A stretch of DNA of 64,000 nucleotides from Stachybotrys elegans. Taxonomy: Eukaryota; Ascomycota; Sordariomycetes; Hypocreales; Stachybotryaceae. The stretch covers positions 79,752-143,751 of the forward strand of contig JAGPNK010000039.1 in NCBI GenBank assembly GCA_020746835.1, in the 5' to 3' direction. The notes beneath the pieces were generated by a model. It was not told where the DNA came from and searched no databases. It worked only from the letters and a program-made list of their open reading frames with translations. Positions 32,585 through 44,340 of the stretch are shown here, piece by piece (the stretch's first letter is position 1; each line of letters starts with the position of its first letter). Position numbers and translations under genes: made by a program.

Positions 32585-34577
32585 TCATACATACAGAGGA
32601 TAGCTCGCCCAGGGATCAGAGTAAGCTTTGCGTATACACCATGGTTTATGGCGCCCTCCAGTCTCATCAAACAAGTCCTTCACAATACGGACCCATGTGT
32701 CGCCCCGATCCAGACGTGCCTCGATGAACTCGAATTGTTCGTTGCTGAGGCTGTAATTAGGCTCCTCTAGCCAATCCCCTTCCTCCCATTCCATCTCCTC
32801 ACACCTGTCATACTCATCGCTTATCTTGTGAAACGCCATAGGCCCAAGGTGGCTTGTACCCATAAGTTCAACACTACGCACCATATATTAGCAGTGGGTG
32901 ATCAATGGCGGTGGGTCGAAGGCTCACATATCATGCCAGTTGCCAAGCACGCCTCGGGCGCTGCGCACACCGCCAATCTGAATACCTTCACATTCTCGCC
33001 GCTCCTCACCACAGATAATGGACAATGTCCAGTTGACCTCACCCTCTTCGGTAAGTCGCACTGTGCCTTTTACAGTAAAAAGGTCAGTAACTTGTTTCCT
33101 TCACTTATAAATGTGGCTTACCTCGGACCCTGGATACCGTCCCATCTCCTGTAACGCGCTTCGATATGCCAGCGAAATGCACAACAGGCAAGGCCTGACC
33201 ATCGTTTGGACCCGGTGGCTCGATCTTGGTCACATAAATACGCATTTGAGTCCTATCGATTTCCGGGTCCGGGACGTAGCCATGACGATAAAAGCTCCAG
33301 CAAGAGGGAGTATACTGGGGTGCTAGATCAGTGTATGCTCCTTTTGCCAAGATGAAAGCGGGAATGAAAGGCTACAAACTCGGTACCAAGTGCCAGTAAC
33401 TCCAAAGGGGTCACTGGCCTCCAGACTCAAGGGATCGAGCATTTTAGCAGATCCGCGATAGCTATGCGACCAAGCCCCATGGAACGGAGTGGCTGAGCGA
33501 ACAAGGCCAATGCTATTCTTTTCTCTTTCCACAAAACGGTGGATGAGAATAAAAGCAATCTCGACCTTCTCCCAGTCTACCTGGTCTGTACCACTTATAA
33601 ATGGGCCCCGTCTGTCATCTGCGTGCTCATAATTAAGGAACCTCGTAAGTGCCCAGGAACAAATACGATTACCGGGGTCGCTGATGTCTGTAAGAGGTTG
33701 GCCGTAGAGACAGTGAAGCTTGGCACTCCTTTGGAATTCCGCTTTATATAGGCCTCTAGATGAGGAAGGTCGCGAATGCTCACGCTGCAATAGATAAGAT
33801 TGTTGCATATGGGCTTTTTGGGCAAAGTTATGGTTGAATAACTGAGCCAAGAACTTTGCGTTCCGTGAATGGAAAGTTCTATTGTCGGCATGATCAGATA
33901 TGGCGTCAATATTAGGAGAGGCATTGGCTAGGAGGCGGTCCGCTGTCTCCCAGACAAAGAATAGCTCATTGTTGCCAAGTTTGGGCTGGCGGCATAGATA
34001 CTGCGCCTTGACTAGGTCTCGTAGCTCTTTTTCCCAGTTGAGCATTTGATTCTTGGGAGGGTTATCCTTTAAGAGGTAATTAGTTTAGTAGTCATTTCTC
34101 TAGGTTTCTCTAACTTACCAAAGTATTAAGATAGACAGCATAGTATAGTGATTGGTTGGTTTTGGAGAATTTGCGGAATTCCTGGCATACGAGAGGTAGA
34201 ACGAAGAGGTCTGAAGGTAGAAGCCATTGGAAAATTTCGTGTAGTATTTCTCCTGGCATAGAGGTTAGGTGCGCAACTACACACCTGTCGAGATTCCTCG
34301 TTGTGCTAGCAGACATCTCGCATGGAGAGAATGGCAGCAGTTTGGCGATATCTTTGGGCTCATCAGGGTTGTGAACATCAGTTGTTGTTACGCGCTGGCG
34401 CTTGCAAGGGGGCTTCTCATCAATTGCCGGTGAATCGTACTCCGGCCTGCGGACTGTAGCCTGAGGGTTGGCCTTGACTTCTTGCAAAGCAGTTCTTCTC
34501 CGTGATGGTGGCCGGGCTCCCTGCCAAGGTGAGGGAGGCACCTGCTGCAGCAAGTCAACATCAGCTGGGCTGGCCAT
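32585..34577 (-). CDS. F-box protein, five exons
   Basis: Exons 34577-34119, 34066-33380, 33314-33122, 33066-32928 and 32873-32585 join in phase and give 588 residues. Most introns (52-65 nt) have strong sites (GTAAGT, GTAAGC, GTGAGC donors); only the second (GTTTGT donor, CCCAG acceptor) is a best guess. Residues 1-100 are disordered and basic. An F-box follows at about 105-140 (LTSMPGEILHEIFQWLLPSDLFVLPLVCQEF). The body contains NWEKELRDLV, GTWYR, IYVTKIEPPGPNDGQALPVV, GTVRLTEEGEV and GGVRSARGVLG, a set seen in a large Eurotiales F-box family. The F-box should bind Skp1 in an SCF ubiquitin ligase; the rest would recognise an unknown substrate. Confidence 0.85.
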
Positions 34578-34789
34578 TGCAGGAGGTCGTGGCTGAACTT
34601 GAATGCCTTGAGATGGAATTGTGTAAATAGAGAAGGTAAGAAGTTTGGGCTGGCCAAATTGCTAGTTTTTTAGGTTGGTGAGGAGGGGAGGGAGGGTAGG
34701 GAGGGTCGAGGTTAAAGAGGGAGCAGGGAGGGGTACTTATACCTCTGCTGTATTCGCCAGAGGGCCTGGGCAGCGCATGCACTAATCGA

Positions 34790-35028
34790 ACAGACCAGCC
34801 ATATGCTATCCTGGCACTTTTCTCAATCGAATTTTCTAACCAATTGTTATCTATTGATCTGATATCGTCTTTATCGTCAGAGGGGGCCTCCTCGAAGTCC
34901 TTGGTCTGTATCCCATTGGGGCACACGAACGGGAAATCCCACATGCTGTCCTGGCAGAAGAAGTTAACATAGCTGAGTCCAGGTGCCTGATTACCTCCGT
35001 GTAGCGACATCACATCTGTTGGACGCAA
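34790..35028 (-). pseudogene. Fragment of an unidentified gene
   Basis: A minus-strand frame (SYVNFFCQDSMWDFPFVCP, then KDFEEAPSDDKDD and NNWLENSIEKSAR) is clearly protein-like, but it starts and stops abruptly and fuses into the pyrimidine-rich leader of the F-box gene. Copies of its core lie at 31960-32095 (mutated) and 35318-35400 (truncated). It is the best-preserved copy. Family unknown. Confidence 0.5.
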
Positions 35029-35317
35029 GCACTCGGATTATTTCTTTATTCGCCGGGAGACAGCCTTTCGCCAGTTTATTGCCCTATGTGTATGTCATGA
35101 CCCGTGACCTAAGTCCCCGGGTAGCCTCGAGGCCCCAGCGAGGCCGCAGACCGGCGCTGGGATAACTTAGTTCCGGATAGAATATCTAGAGCAGGGACTG
35201 CATTGAAGCGGAAGGGCAAGAATTGAAACCGTCACCAACCCAGACCTAGCTGCGAGACCCCTACGACTCTATTGCGTGCCTATTCACTCTTCTAGCAGAC
35301 CCAAATTCCTGACAGTG

Positions 35318-35602
35318 TATGGGATTTCCTGTTCGTATGCCCCAATGAGATACAAACCAGCGACTTCGAGGAGGCCCCAAGACAATCTCAATCCACGGAT
35401 GACAATTGGTGAATGGCGGCGGATACCCAACGCAAAAATAAGCACACTCAACTTTATGGAGCCAGCCCTAGATTGGCGAAAGCGTGAGACTGGTTAGAGG
35501 CTGCTGTACCGATGGTGGTGTCGGATATCCAATATTGGCTTCAGCCCCAAGTACTTTGGCCAAGTGATGTGGTCAAGGCGCATGGCCAGACAACTCGGCC
35601 AT
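35318..35602. repeat. Rearranged duplicated block, right copy
   Basis: Contains, in order, counterparts of 31960-32060, 31306-31380 and 31620-31750, so the pieces are permuted relative to the left copy. No intact gene lies between 35029 and 35833. Confidence 0.7.
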
Positions 35603-35833
35603 GGCCACATTGCTCTTTCAATGTCACTAAGAAACGCAACTAGCACGAATTGAAAAGATGTCCCACAAATGGGTAAACTTAAAAACAACAATGATGCCAA
35701 AATGTTCAGTCTGCTATACTTCCTCAAATACTGTGCAACAACCACCAATAGGATGAGAGGGCTCTTGGGAGAGGCTCGGGAATGTATCCAGTTGAATCCG
35801 TCCGTCGTTTGATTCCTCATATCGCCCAGAGAC

Positions 35834-36526
35834 TCATTCACATGAACACTCTGGCTCCTCCTCGGTGCTGCACTCTGCAGACTTTTGGGCTTCACCTATC
35901 AAGATAAATTCCTTCCTCATGTTATATAGCTCCATCATTCTCTGAGGGAGCAACTCTTTCCATACACCAAATTGGTCGTTTCCTACAATCGCATAGAGTG
36001 GTATCTCGTCCACTAGTTGAATCGCGTCGTTAACGCTACCAATCATCTCATCGATACGATGCATCGGGCCGTAGTCGCACAAGGCCTCTGCGGCGTCGGC
36101 AGCCAGCAGAGCGATAATAGGCGGAAGTAGGTTTCGGAAGAATGGCCATCGTCGGATCATGAGTTGCGCAGTGCGTATGGTCTCAAAGGCCATCTTCGTA
36201 AAGAAGCATATTTTCCCCACGATCTGGTTGCATTCTTCGCCAGTCGGCTGGAGAGCCTTCTGCTTGAGCCGGTATAGCTGGAGGCCGGCATCATCGAACA
36301 GAACGTACATAGTCAGAAGATCTGGCCACGTAGCCACCTCCGGTGCCTTCTCCTCACAGACTGCTATCTGCAAGCTGTTGAGATGGAATTCAATTGGCAT
36401 CGTCTCGCTCCAACCTTCTAAGCTCTGGTAGAGGCGTTCCCACGACTCAGGGTTGTACGCCGAGGTGTGTGCCGCGACGCGACACTCAGACCAGATGTCG
36501 GTGATATTTCTCAGATATTGATCCAT
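35834..36526 (-). pseudogene. C-terminal fragment of a fungal-type transcription factor
   Basis: A 230-codon frame resembles the C-terminal half of Zn2Cys6 regulators (fungal-specific transcription factor region): PESWERLYQSLEGWSETMP, a helix-rich FDDAGLQLYRLKQKAL, MAFETIRTAQLMIRRWPFF and LLAADAAEAL. The coding frame continues upstream to about 36675 without an ATG (LPIVTYPLNAQPLIMDQYL), so the ATG at 36526 is internal. No Zn2Cys6 domain or further exon was found between 36676 and 37215. I conclude the gene is 5' truncated and probably not functional. Family assignment is by overall style rather than a decisive motif. Confidence 0.5.
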
Positions 36527-36675
36527 GATCAGCGGCTGCGCGTTGAGCGGATAGGTGACAATTGGCAGAAAAATGTGTGCTTGCGCCTGTGGATATGGAG
36601 GTATGAAGGTATAGTGGTAGGGTCGTAGGGGATTGGAATTGATCCGAGAATGACTCGCTATCCAGGCTTTTTCAT

Positions 36676-37981
36676 GTTGAATATTTATATTTTATAATGC
36701 TGCCTTGTCCGCTCTCATGGCTAGGATGCCATGTCGACACCTTAAATTGCCATTTTCCCACTTGGCTTCAGACCCACAGTGGATGGATAGATCACGAGAT
36801 CAGTGAACACTCCACTGAATGGTGTTGGTGCTCAATGGAATGAGCCCAAAAGTCCATTGATGGATCCTATTCCCACGGTGAAGCGCGGTCTGGTGCCGCT
36901 TTCTCCGTAGCTCGTTTCGGCCTCTCGATTTCTCCACCCCTTTGGCGCCTTTGACTCACCTCACTTTCATGTCTGCAATCTGAGTGATAGCCCATACCCC
37001 AAGTAAGACATGGCATCCCAGTCATAATTAAACGGGCCAGTATAAACCATGAAACATGCGCATGATATAATTGCCGACGTCTGCCGACTACCGCTAAGTA
37101 GGTCCACATGACATGATGGCAGTCGTCTGCCGTGGCCCCCTCGATACTTATATTCCATTCAACCAGTCCACGCAATCATCAAACTCGATCATCAATACCA
37201 GAGGGAGAACTTTCCATGGCCTTTTTTGCAACAGAAGACATAGTGTCGGAATTCTACTCGACCTATGATCCCGAGAAAGATTCATCAATCGTCGACATCA
37301 ACCTTGGCGCTCATCAGGCCCTTCTCCTGTTTCTAAAGCTATGGATATCAACATGGTGATAAATTTGTACGATATCGAAAGCCAAAATCAACATGTCAAG
37401 TACACTGACTTAGAACCACAGTATACTGTTGGCTCGTAGCCAGGCTATATCAAATTACACGAGCGTTCGAGAATGTACAGGGAGGAGCAGAGGAATAGAA
37501 GCAAGGGTCTTAGGGTCTTATTCCAAGCGGCACCGTCGCCGTACCTATCCGCTGCTTGCGCCACGGAGCGAAATCTCCTAACCAGCTGAATGAGACTCGG
37601 TAGTAGTTTATGGACGGAGACGAATTGTTTTGGAAGCGGTAAATTATCAGTACATGAGAGACCTGAGCTATGGTAAACCCTAAAGCAAGGATGTATTAAA
37701 AAAAAATGCAATCGGTTGCCGCCACACGTTCTCGATACTGCCCTAGACACGGCCTAAAGAAGCTAGCAGTTACGAGCGCCGCCCGATAGAGGGGCAGCGT
37801 CAGGGAGTTTTCCGGAGAATAGCTGAGCACGGGCTCTCCATAGTCGCCGGGCGTGATGCCCGGTGAGCCCGCCGTTCTATCCCACTAGGCTCGCCTCAGA
37901 GATGAGGCATTTACTCATTCGGGCAACTCACGGATAGCGCCCTAATAACCGAAAGAAGGCTGCTATTCCAAGAGCGGCCCC
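36676..37981. other. Mostly non-coding stretch with a 47-codon ORF
   Basis: An ATG at 37216 (MAFFATEDIVSEFYSTYDPEK) opens 47 codons to a stop at 37357-37359. It looks like a first exon, but no joining exon was found. The remainder has no convincing coding signal. Confidence 0.4.
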
Positions 37982-40900
37982 TTATCGTCGCCGTGCTTTC
38001 TTCCGTACCACCTCTTGCTCCACTTCACAAATTGGCCATTTTCTTTTCCGATGGTCCTGTTGGCCAAAGCGGGCTTCTAACTGCTGTGCATCAATGAGCC
38101 ACTGCAAGCTGAAGGGCGCACCACTGATTGGATACGCCGTGTCTTTTTCGCGCAGTGATATTGCAATAGGTTCCTGTCGGCTAGGTGTCTGGAACTTGAT
38201 GACCTTGGAGAAATTTCCGTCCCTGAGCCTTGTAAACCGATCCTGGAAACCAGTGGGCAGAGCACGGCCTGATACAAGGAACTCTGCAGATGAAGCATTT
38301 AGCTGTGCCATAAATGCTTCAAACTCGGGTGTTCGAGCTCGCAGTCTACAGGAAATTCTCCCAACACACTCATATGCGCCACCGATGAACTGATATGGGC
38401 GCTCGGGGTCTAGTTCGAAAAAGAAGAGCTCTGCGCGCGTTCGGAGGACGAGACAGTCTAGGGTAGGGGAGTCCAACATAGTATCTCGCGCCTCGTCGCG
38501 GATCTCCTTCATGACAAGCACATCATCTAGCGGCGGCTCAGGGCCATCAAACTCGATATCAAATCTGAAGAACTCTCCTTTGTCTCCCATTTCCTGGTGA
38601 CTCAGGAGCTGTGTCCAAGCGCGGCTAGAGCTCCCGGACTGCCAGAATGCTCGGAAGACGCGTAACGGGAAGGAATCCCTCCAAAAGCAGCGGGACGTTG
38701 AGGTATCGGGACGGCCTTTCCTGGCCGAGCCGGTTCCGAGTGATACCACAAGGCTTGGCTTGGGGGTAGCAGGAAATAGGGCAGCAGCTTCCTGCATAGC
38801 GATGGTTACCGGGTTATTGAAGAGTAGGCCGCCGTCTTGGAAAGTCCCTAGACCGAGTATATGCCTTGGCCTAAAGTAGCTGCGCCCCATGAGTAAAGAA
38901 AGAAGGGGAAATGGAGAAGAAAGGACTTGGATGATACTCACTATGGCGCTGCTGTTGCACACCGTAGTCTACCATCATTAGCTCTCGAAAGACAGGGTGA
39001 AGGCTGCAATGCTTACACTTCCCATAGCAAGACGTGGGCAGAATTTTGAAGGACGTGGTAATCTGAAAGCATCAACACCCAGCTCCCCAGTATCAACTAC
39101 TACCATATATCTTACCGTTGTTTGTTTCGCGATTTCCCACCCCGTTGTAATTAGTGAAGACACAAGGTGCCGCGTCGCGAATCGTGGTTACTGGTACTCC
39201 TATCATAGTACCCATCTCACTTGCATTGGAATATTCTATCATGGTTCTGGTTAACCCAAACACCTCTTGCAGCGCCTTCTCTAAGTTTCTTGCGGGATAT
39301 CTGCTGTCGGCTAGTATAGACAGGATAAAGTCGTAGATCTTAGACAAGAGCGGGATCCAGCAGGACCAACGGGGGGTGAATGCAAGACGGGACAAGCTTT
39401 CAAATGAAGCTATACAATCCTCAATCGACCAGCCGTTGATGAAGAGCGCGCATGCAATTATTGCCCCTTAGAGGCACAGGATTAGTTAGACATGAGGAAC
39501 GTGAAGGACGGTCACCTACCGGAACTGGTCCCATAGACCACGTCAAAGTTTCGCTGAACCGGGTAGGGAAGCCCTATCCTTTCCTGAAGAATGTGGATGA
39601 ATTCCAGCGGAACTCGCCCCCTCGTGCCACCTCCGTCAATACTGAGAACTCGAATGCCTGCTGTATCGGGCTTTACCCTAATCGTGATACCGGAGTTTCA
39701 GTCTGGCATAGAAAGCAAGCATCTACATGAAATAACCACGGGTCGTTTTCATCCACACGGCCAAAGACTTTCACACAGTTCTCACACACTGCATGCTTAC
39801 AAGGCAGTCCAAACTGGGGTCGGCGGCGGAGACAGCAGAAGCAAGTTGCATCGGAATGAATTGCCGTCCATTGTTGGTGAAATCCCGCTAAACCTGTTGA
39901 TGGAGCAGTTTTGAGGATCCAGAGTGGATATACCTCTGAAACAGGCTTACAAGCTCCTCCTCTAGAAGCTCTGCAAAAGTGGATGGGAGAAGCACATCTC
40001 CGGGCTCTGCTGGTAAGAGACATGATTTGATGTACACTCGTGCATGATGATTTATAGAGGGACGTCATTACATGGCGAGGTGGAAAGGCTGTAACAGATC
40101 AGCAAGCTTAGTGTTGCCTACGGAAGGCGTCACGTACGGTGCATCCCTGGAACATAGTGGTCCAATAGAAAGCTGGACGCTATCACCGGCAGGCCAAATT
40201 GGGTTAGTGACGCGAATGATTCGAAGTGGGCCAAGAATTGGTCAAGTGCACATTCAATTCCTGGGTCAGCTCCCCTTGAATCTCGACATACGAACCCAGT
40301 CGAAAGGTTCATGCGATAGTTCGCTCGTCAACTTCGCTGCGTGACGCAGAAGCCCTGCCAAATGTCGGGCCGAGAATAAGTAACCGGTGTCCACTCGGGC
40401 TTGTCGTGACAAGCTGAGTAACTTCACTAGCTTAGATTGTAATCTTTTCCATTGACTATTCTGTCGGCTGTTGCGTCGGCCGCCACGCGATGATTTTTGT
40501 CCTACATTTTCCGATTTGGAGAGACTGACGATATGGAGATCTCTAAAATGACAGTGCAAATCGATGCCCGTTTCTGCGCGTATGCGATCATCAAAGGCAG
40601 CCATAGCGTCTCTCTCAATGCCTTCGTCGATCACTATCACCAGATAAGGCCGAAGGTCAACAGCAGGCAACGGCTTCTTTTCCACCCAGAGAGCTAAGCG
40701 ATAAGCGACTTGCTCCACACCGCCTAAGTCTGTTGCAAAAAAGCAGATCACATCGAGGAATGGCAAAAGAAGTCGGCGATATAGGTCATCGGCCTTTTCT
40801 TTTACATTACCATGGGTCGATCTAGGAAAGACTTGCACACTAGCTTCGTGGCAAGTCTGAGGTCTGCATGGCCTGGCAAATCGATTATGGGAAGGTACAT

Positions 40901-41187
40901 CTCCGTCGAAGATAACGACTGGGTGGTTCTTGCGTACACTGGACGGTACCGCATGATTGAATCTCTCCATGACCCCTTACTCCTCTAGGACCGGCAACAT
41001 TGATTCCCACATGGTTCAGCCATCGCAGTTTGGATTGATTTCCCACGACAGCGATGAGACTGGGATATTGGGTGTCTGGAGCTTTCAGGTTATCTAGCAG
41101 CCTCTGTGGTCGGTCAGAGACCTCCAAGTCTAGGTCTTGGTTATTTCTCGACAGACGAAGCCAGCGGGTATGCTTGCACTTTGACAT
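37982..41187 (-). pseudogene. Decayed patatin-like phospholipase with RING-like finger
   Basis: The order of conserved pieces fits a known fungal architecture: an N-terminal domain (40266-41187), a Cys/His finger (CFCCLRRRPQFGLPCKHAVC, about 39790-39850), then a patatin domain with the DGGGTRG oxyanion motif, GTSSG nucleophile elbow and DGG. Several good introns remain in the patatin part (GTAGGT, GTAAGA, GTAAGC and GTGAGT donors). However, the frame shifts by one base near 40965 and near 40285, both at AAGGGG runs. It shifts again near 40000 and 39880, and an in-frame TAG lies near 39890. Splicing does not explain these. The catalytic Ser and Asp motifs are intact, so decay may be recent, or some shifts may be homopolymer errors. 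Confidence 0.7.
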
Positions 41188-41568
41188 GTCTCACACAGAA
41201 ACGCAACCAAGGTGCGCGGAGGGTTGCTTATATAGCGAATGCTAAGCCGAATATGGATTCCACTGAGCGTCAAACAGTATTGGCAGTTAAGCTACAAAAT
41301 AGATACAGATGAGCCAGAAAGGCTTTGCAGTGAGGGTTCTAATCACAAATCAGGCTTTGAGAATCGTCACTAGCTCTTGTAGCAGCAGTCCCTCCTTTTG
41401 CTGCCGCATTGTCGCCAGAGTCTTCTGTCTGTTCTTCCATGGCCGATAGATTGATCGTCTGTGGGTGTAGCACTTCCTCCTGAGAGTTGGTATTTTCACC
41501 AACCATGCACCATTGGTCCCGGCATCTTTTACGATAGAATCAGGAGATTCCACATCCATATCCTCCGA

Positions 41569-41984
41569 TTATTTCGTCGGTATCGCTTGTATCAACTTGG
41601 ATCTCGGACAGGGCTTTCTTCGACCTCGGCCCCCTTCTTTTCCATCGAGGCTTCCTTTGATACCCCCCATCGAGATATATTCTTGAGCCTATAGAGGAAA
41701 GGTGTCAGCTCTTCCACAAACTGGCCTCCCGATGTTGCATATATCCCACTTACAAATTTATTGAGATCTGGTAGCTCTATTCCCGGGGGGAGATGCATCG
41801 CTCCCTGTAGCTCTTGGTAGGTAGGGTTCCAGTAGATGAAGGCAGTGAAGATGCCACATTGCTCCCCTGTCTGCAATGCTTTCTTCATAGCACTTCCACC
41901 CCTTTTCCTCGCCATCTCCTTCTCTGACTTTGTATGATCGGCGGGAACGGCTCCCATGTTGCGTTTCGGTTTGTATGTCTTCAT
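41569..41984 (-). CDS. Small protein, weakly MADS/SRF-like
   Basis: Exon 1 (41984-41754) and exon 2 (41688-41569) join over a 65-nt intron with a perfect GTAAGT donor, a GCTGAC branch site and a CTATAG acceptor, giving 116 residues. The segment MARKRGGSAMKKALQTGEQC followed by GIFTAFIYWNPTYQ recalls the pattern of fungal short MADS-like proteins (K-rich helix, C-G, hydrophobic strand), but key residues are not decisive. The C-terminal frame is ambiguous: the unspliced frame (KEASMEKKGAEVEESPV) and a further frame near 41350-41500 (EEQTEDSGDNAAAKGG) also look protein-like. A third exon is therefore possible. Confidence 0.45.
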
Positions 41985-42019
41985 GGCAGGTCCAAATGTG
42001 CATCATTGATGAGTAGAAA

Positions 42020-42425
42020 CAGTCGGAAATGGGGTTTCCATCTGGTTATAAGGCCCGATAGCTCATCCATCGGATCACAAGATCCAGAAATGGCTTATCC
42101 ATCGGTTACAAGGCCGAAAAGTGAGGCTATACGGAGTGGAGACTGGTCTAGGACTCAATGGCTTGTCCTGTAACAAAGATCCGAAATGGCTATCCATCGG
42201 ACGGCAAAGATCCAGAACGGCTCATCCATCGGTTACAAGCCGAAAAGTGAGGCTATACAAATGGAGGTTAGGACCTCAATGGGTTGTCCATGGTAACAAA
42301 GATCCGGAAATGGCTCATCCATCAATGGACTTCACAAAGATCCAGAAACGGCTATCCATTGACGCTACACAAAGTGGACATTGGTCTAGGATTCAAAAGA
42401 TCCAGAAACGGCTTATCATTGGGAT
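42020..42425. repeat. Tandem repeat, main period about 138 bp
   Basis: GATCCAGAAATGG-CTTATCCATCGG and AAAAGTGAGGCTATAC recur at about 42071 and 42209. A shorter sub-unit (AGATCC.GAAA.GGCT.ATCCAT) recurs at about 42178, 42300, 42340 and 42398. It ends before a short non-coding stretch (42426-42758) with nothing else recognisable. Confidence 0.8.
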
Positions 42426-42758
42426 ACTGACTAGACTAAGTCGAGGGATTGGTCAGGCTTTTCGGCTTTTGCCTAGCGCGCGGCACCGACTACCGATAAG
42501 ACTGAGGCATTATTGGATCTCTCCAGCTGTTGCGGGATACGGGTGGCTGGGAAAGCGGTCACATCCCCTGATAAATAAATAAATAAAATTTCTTCCAAGT
42601 TTAGGCATCTATTGATCTTATTATCAAGGGCACAGGATCGGCTGGGCAAAGGTCCATGGGCCACACTAGCGAAGTGTTCCTGTATTGCGGCCTCTTCTGT
42701 GCACGTGGAGTCGTGAACTACCTCATAGCTAGATATATGCATAGACTACCAAATCATC

Positions 42759-43334
42759 TCAAAGTATTCTCCAGATACTCAGGCTGAAATTCCCATGTAA
42801 GCTGGGTATCACATGAGAAGCAGTCGGAGGAGTCGTCGCATGAGTCATGCAACCAAAAAGCATCTTCCACAAACTCCGTAGCTGGGTATTCGTTGTGCGT
42901 GTGAAAGGCACCTCCAGATGTCCCTGCAGCGAAGGAACCGGAAGAAATCCACTACAGGCATCATGTTGGGTAAAGTAACAGACAACCCAGTATGATGCGC
43001 CAGCCCTACTGAGGTTGATCATCTTTCGAACCAGGCCTTCCTCTGTTGGGATGCTTGTCGTCTTGTTTTGTAGCTCGTGATAGATGCGGAACCCGTCAAG
43101 GTTGTAGCGCGGGCTCCAGGATCGGCCATCCGTCCAGCGCTTGATATTGGAAAGCGCTTCATTGTACACAAATGTACTTCCGCTCTTAATAAGGTCTTCC
43201 TGTTCATCTGCTCGCAGTCTTCGAGATAACTGACGTAGCGAACCTTGGATACAGGCGTCAAGAAGAAGGTTGGCATCTTCGACGCTGCCGATATATCCAA
43301 TGTAGGTAGGATGGGCCTCGACGTCATTCATCAT
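42759..43334 (-). CDS. WOPR-domain (Gti1/Pac2 family) protein, short
   Basis: The first true ATG is 43334 (MMNDVEAHPTYIGYIG), giving 191 residues. YIGYIGSVEDANLLLDAC, LRADEQEDLIKSGSTFVYNE and IKRWTDGRSWSPRY are the hallmark first half of the WOPR DNA-binding domain, and YWVVCYFTQHDACSGFLPVP corresponds to the second half. Gti1/Pac2/Wor1 proteins control morphology, sporulation and virulence-type switches; this assignment is secure at family level. At 191 residues it lacks the long Gln/Pro-rich tail usual in Wor1/Ryp1, and the last 60 residues look frame-altered or divergent. An upstream exon is possible, since the frame extends to 43370 without a stop. Confidence 0.8.
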   Translation of the reverse strand: MMNDVEAHPTYIGYIGSVEDANLLLDACIQGSLRQLSRRLRADEQEDLIKSGSTFVYNEALSNIKRWTDGRSWSPRYNLDGFRIYHELQNKTTSIPTEEGLVRKMINLSRAGASYWVVCYFTQHDACSGFLPVPSLQGHLEVPFTRTTNTQLRSLWKMLFGCMTHATTPPTASHVIPSLHGNFSLSIWRIL

Positions 43335-43998
43335 GTCTTGGTAGGACGGGTTGTAGAGTCGGGGGTTCAAGGATTGATGGCGTCGTTTTCCCCTTGAGAC
43401 AAGTAACTGGTATATTTTGGGCTAGGGCAAGTCAGCACCCTTTCACCAGGTTAGCTAGTTCATGTGATTTATAATTTTTGCTTTCAAGCTAGCGCCATAT
43501 ATGGCGTATGCGCCTCCTGAAAGCAGAAATTGGATGGATATGTTTTGAAGCCGAGTTACTTGTCAGAAACCTTCACGTAGATTGGAAGCCATTTCCTGAC
43601 GCCAACCCACCAACTTCTAGCACCCGCATTAGTACAGTATGTGGCGAGAAAGCCAACTATCACGAAATTCGTTCGAGGAATCAAAGCCGGCTTACAACCC
43701 TACTAGCGGTCAGAGAGCGTATATGCATTGATGTATCTATGCATTTTTTCTCTATTGTGTACGACTGCATTGGGTGCCAAGACACCTTACTGTATTGGCT
43801 CTTAATACTTCTTCCACTGAAACTGTATTCCTCTTTTTATCCTTATACTTACATATATGAGATTGTGATGATTAAGCCTTGTTTTCATTCTATACACTGT
43901 AAAATGACTTTATATTCCTATTGGCCGGTACTGTCATAGTAATTACCATAGTTTACATAGCGCCTTAAGTCATGCATGCAACGATACCTTATATACTA
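43335..43998. other. Intergenic region
   Basis: A plus-strand 143-codon frame (43508-43939) is hydrophobic and irregular in composition; I do not support it. No repeat was noticed. AT content rises toward the right. Confidence 0.4.
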
Positions 43999-44340
43999 TT
44001 ATGCATTTAACTTTCTCTTCTTTCTTGCTTCGCCCTCTATGGGCTGGGAATTCTTATCCTGTTCTAGTTGAGCGCTTAGGTTCGATATGATCTGCTCCTT
44101 TTCCGCGTTGGCCTTAATAAGACTCTCCGTCTCTTCTCTAGCCATAAGTAGAAGATACTCTTGCGATTCAATAACGCAATTCTTCTCCGCTATCTCTTTG
44201 ACTTTCCCAGATAGAGTCTCCTTATGCTGATCGAGCTCCATTTCCAAAACTTGTTTATGAAAGAAAATCTCATCGAACTGATCGACATACTTGGAGATAA
44301 TATTCAACAATTCCCGGTTCTGAGAGTAGGATATCTCCAA
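43999..44340 (-). CDS. Coiled-coil protein, 5' end unresolved
   Basis: Open frame ending at 43999 and running upstream to about 44372 without an ATG at its beginning. It encodes an almost continuous coiled coil (EKNCVIESQEYLLLMAREE, ESLIKANAEKEQIISNLSAQLEQDK) with a basic tail (ARKKRKLNA). A first exon must lie upstream of about 44370, or the gene has lost its start. It is one of several coiled-coil genes in 44-48 kb. Function unknown. Confidence 0.45.
   Translation of the reverse strand: MEISYSQNRELLNIISKYVDQFDEIFFHKQVLEMELDQHKETLSGKVKEIAEKNCVIESQEYLLLMAREETESLIKANAEKEQIISNLSAQLEQDKNSQPIEGEARKKRKLNA

Noticed and set aside
35834..36526. Complete transcription factor gene
   Set aside because: The frame continues upstream without an ATG, and no DNA-binding domain could be found in the next 500 nt.
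37445..37750. 101-codon minus-strand ORF
   Set aside because: Composition unlike the neighbouring genes and no recognisable segment.
43508..43939. 143-codon plus-strand ORF
   Set aside because: Irregular hydrophobic composition, no motif, AT-rich stop-poor context; no splice partner.
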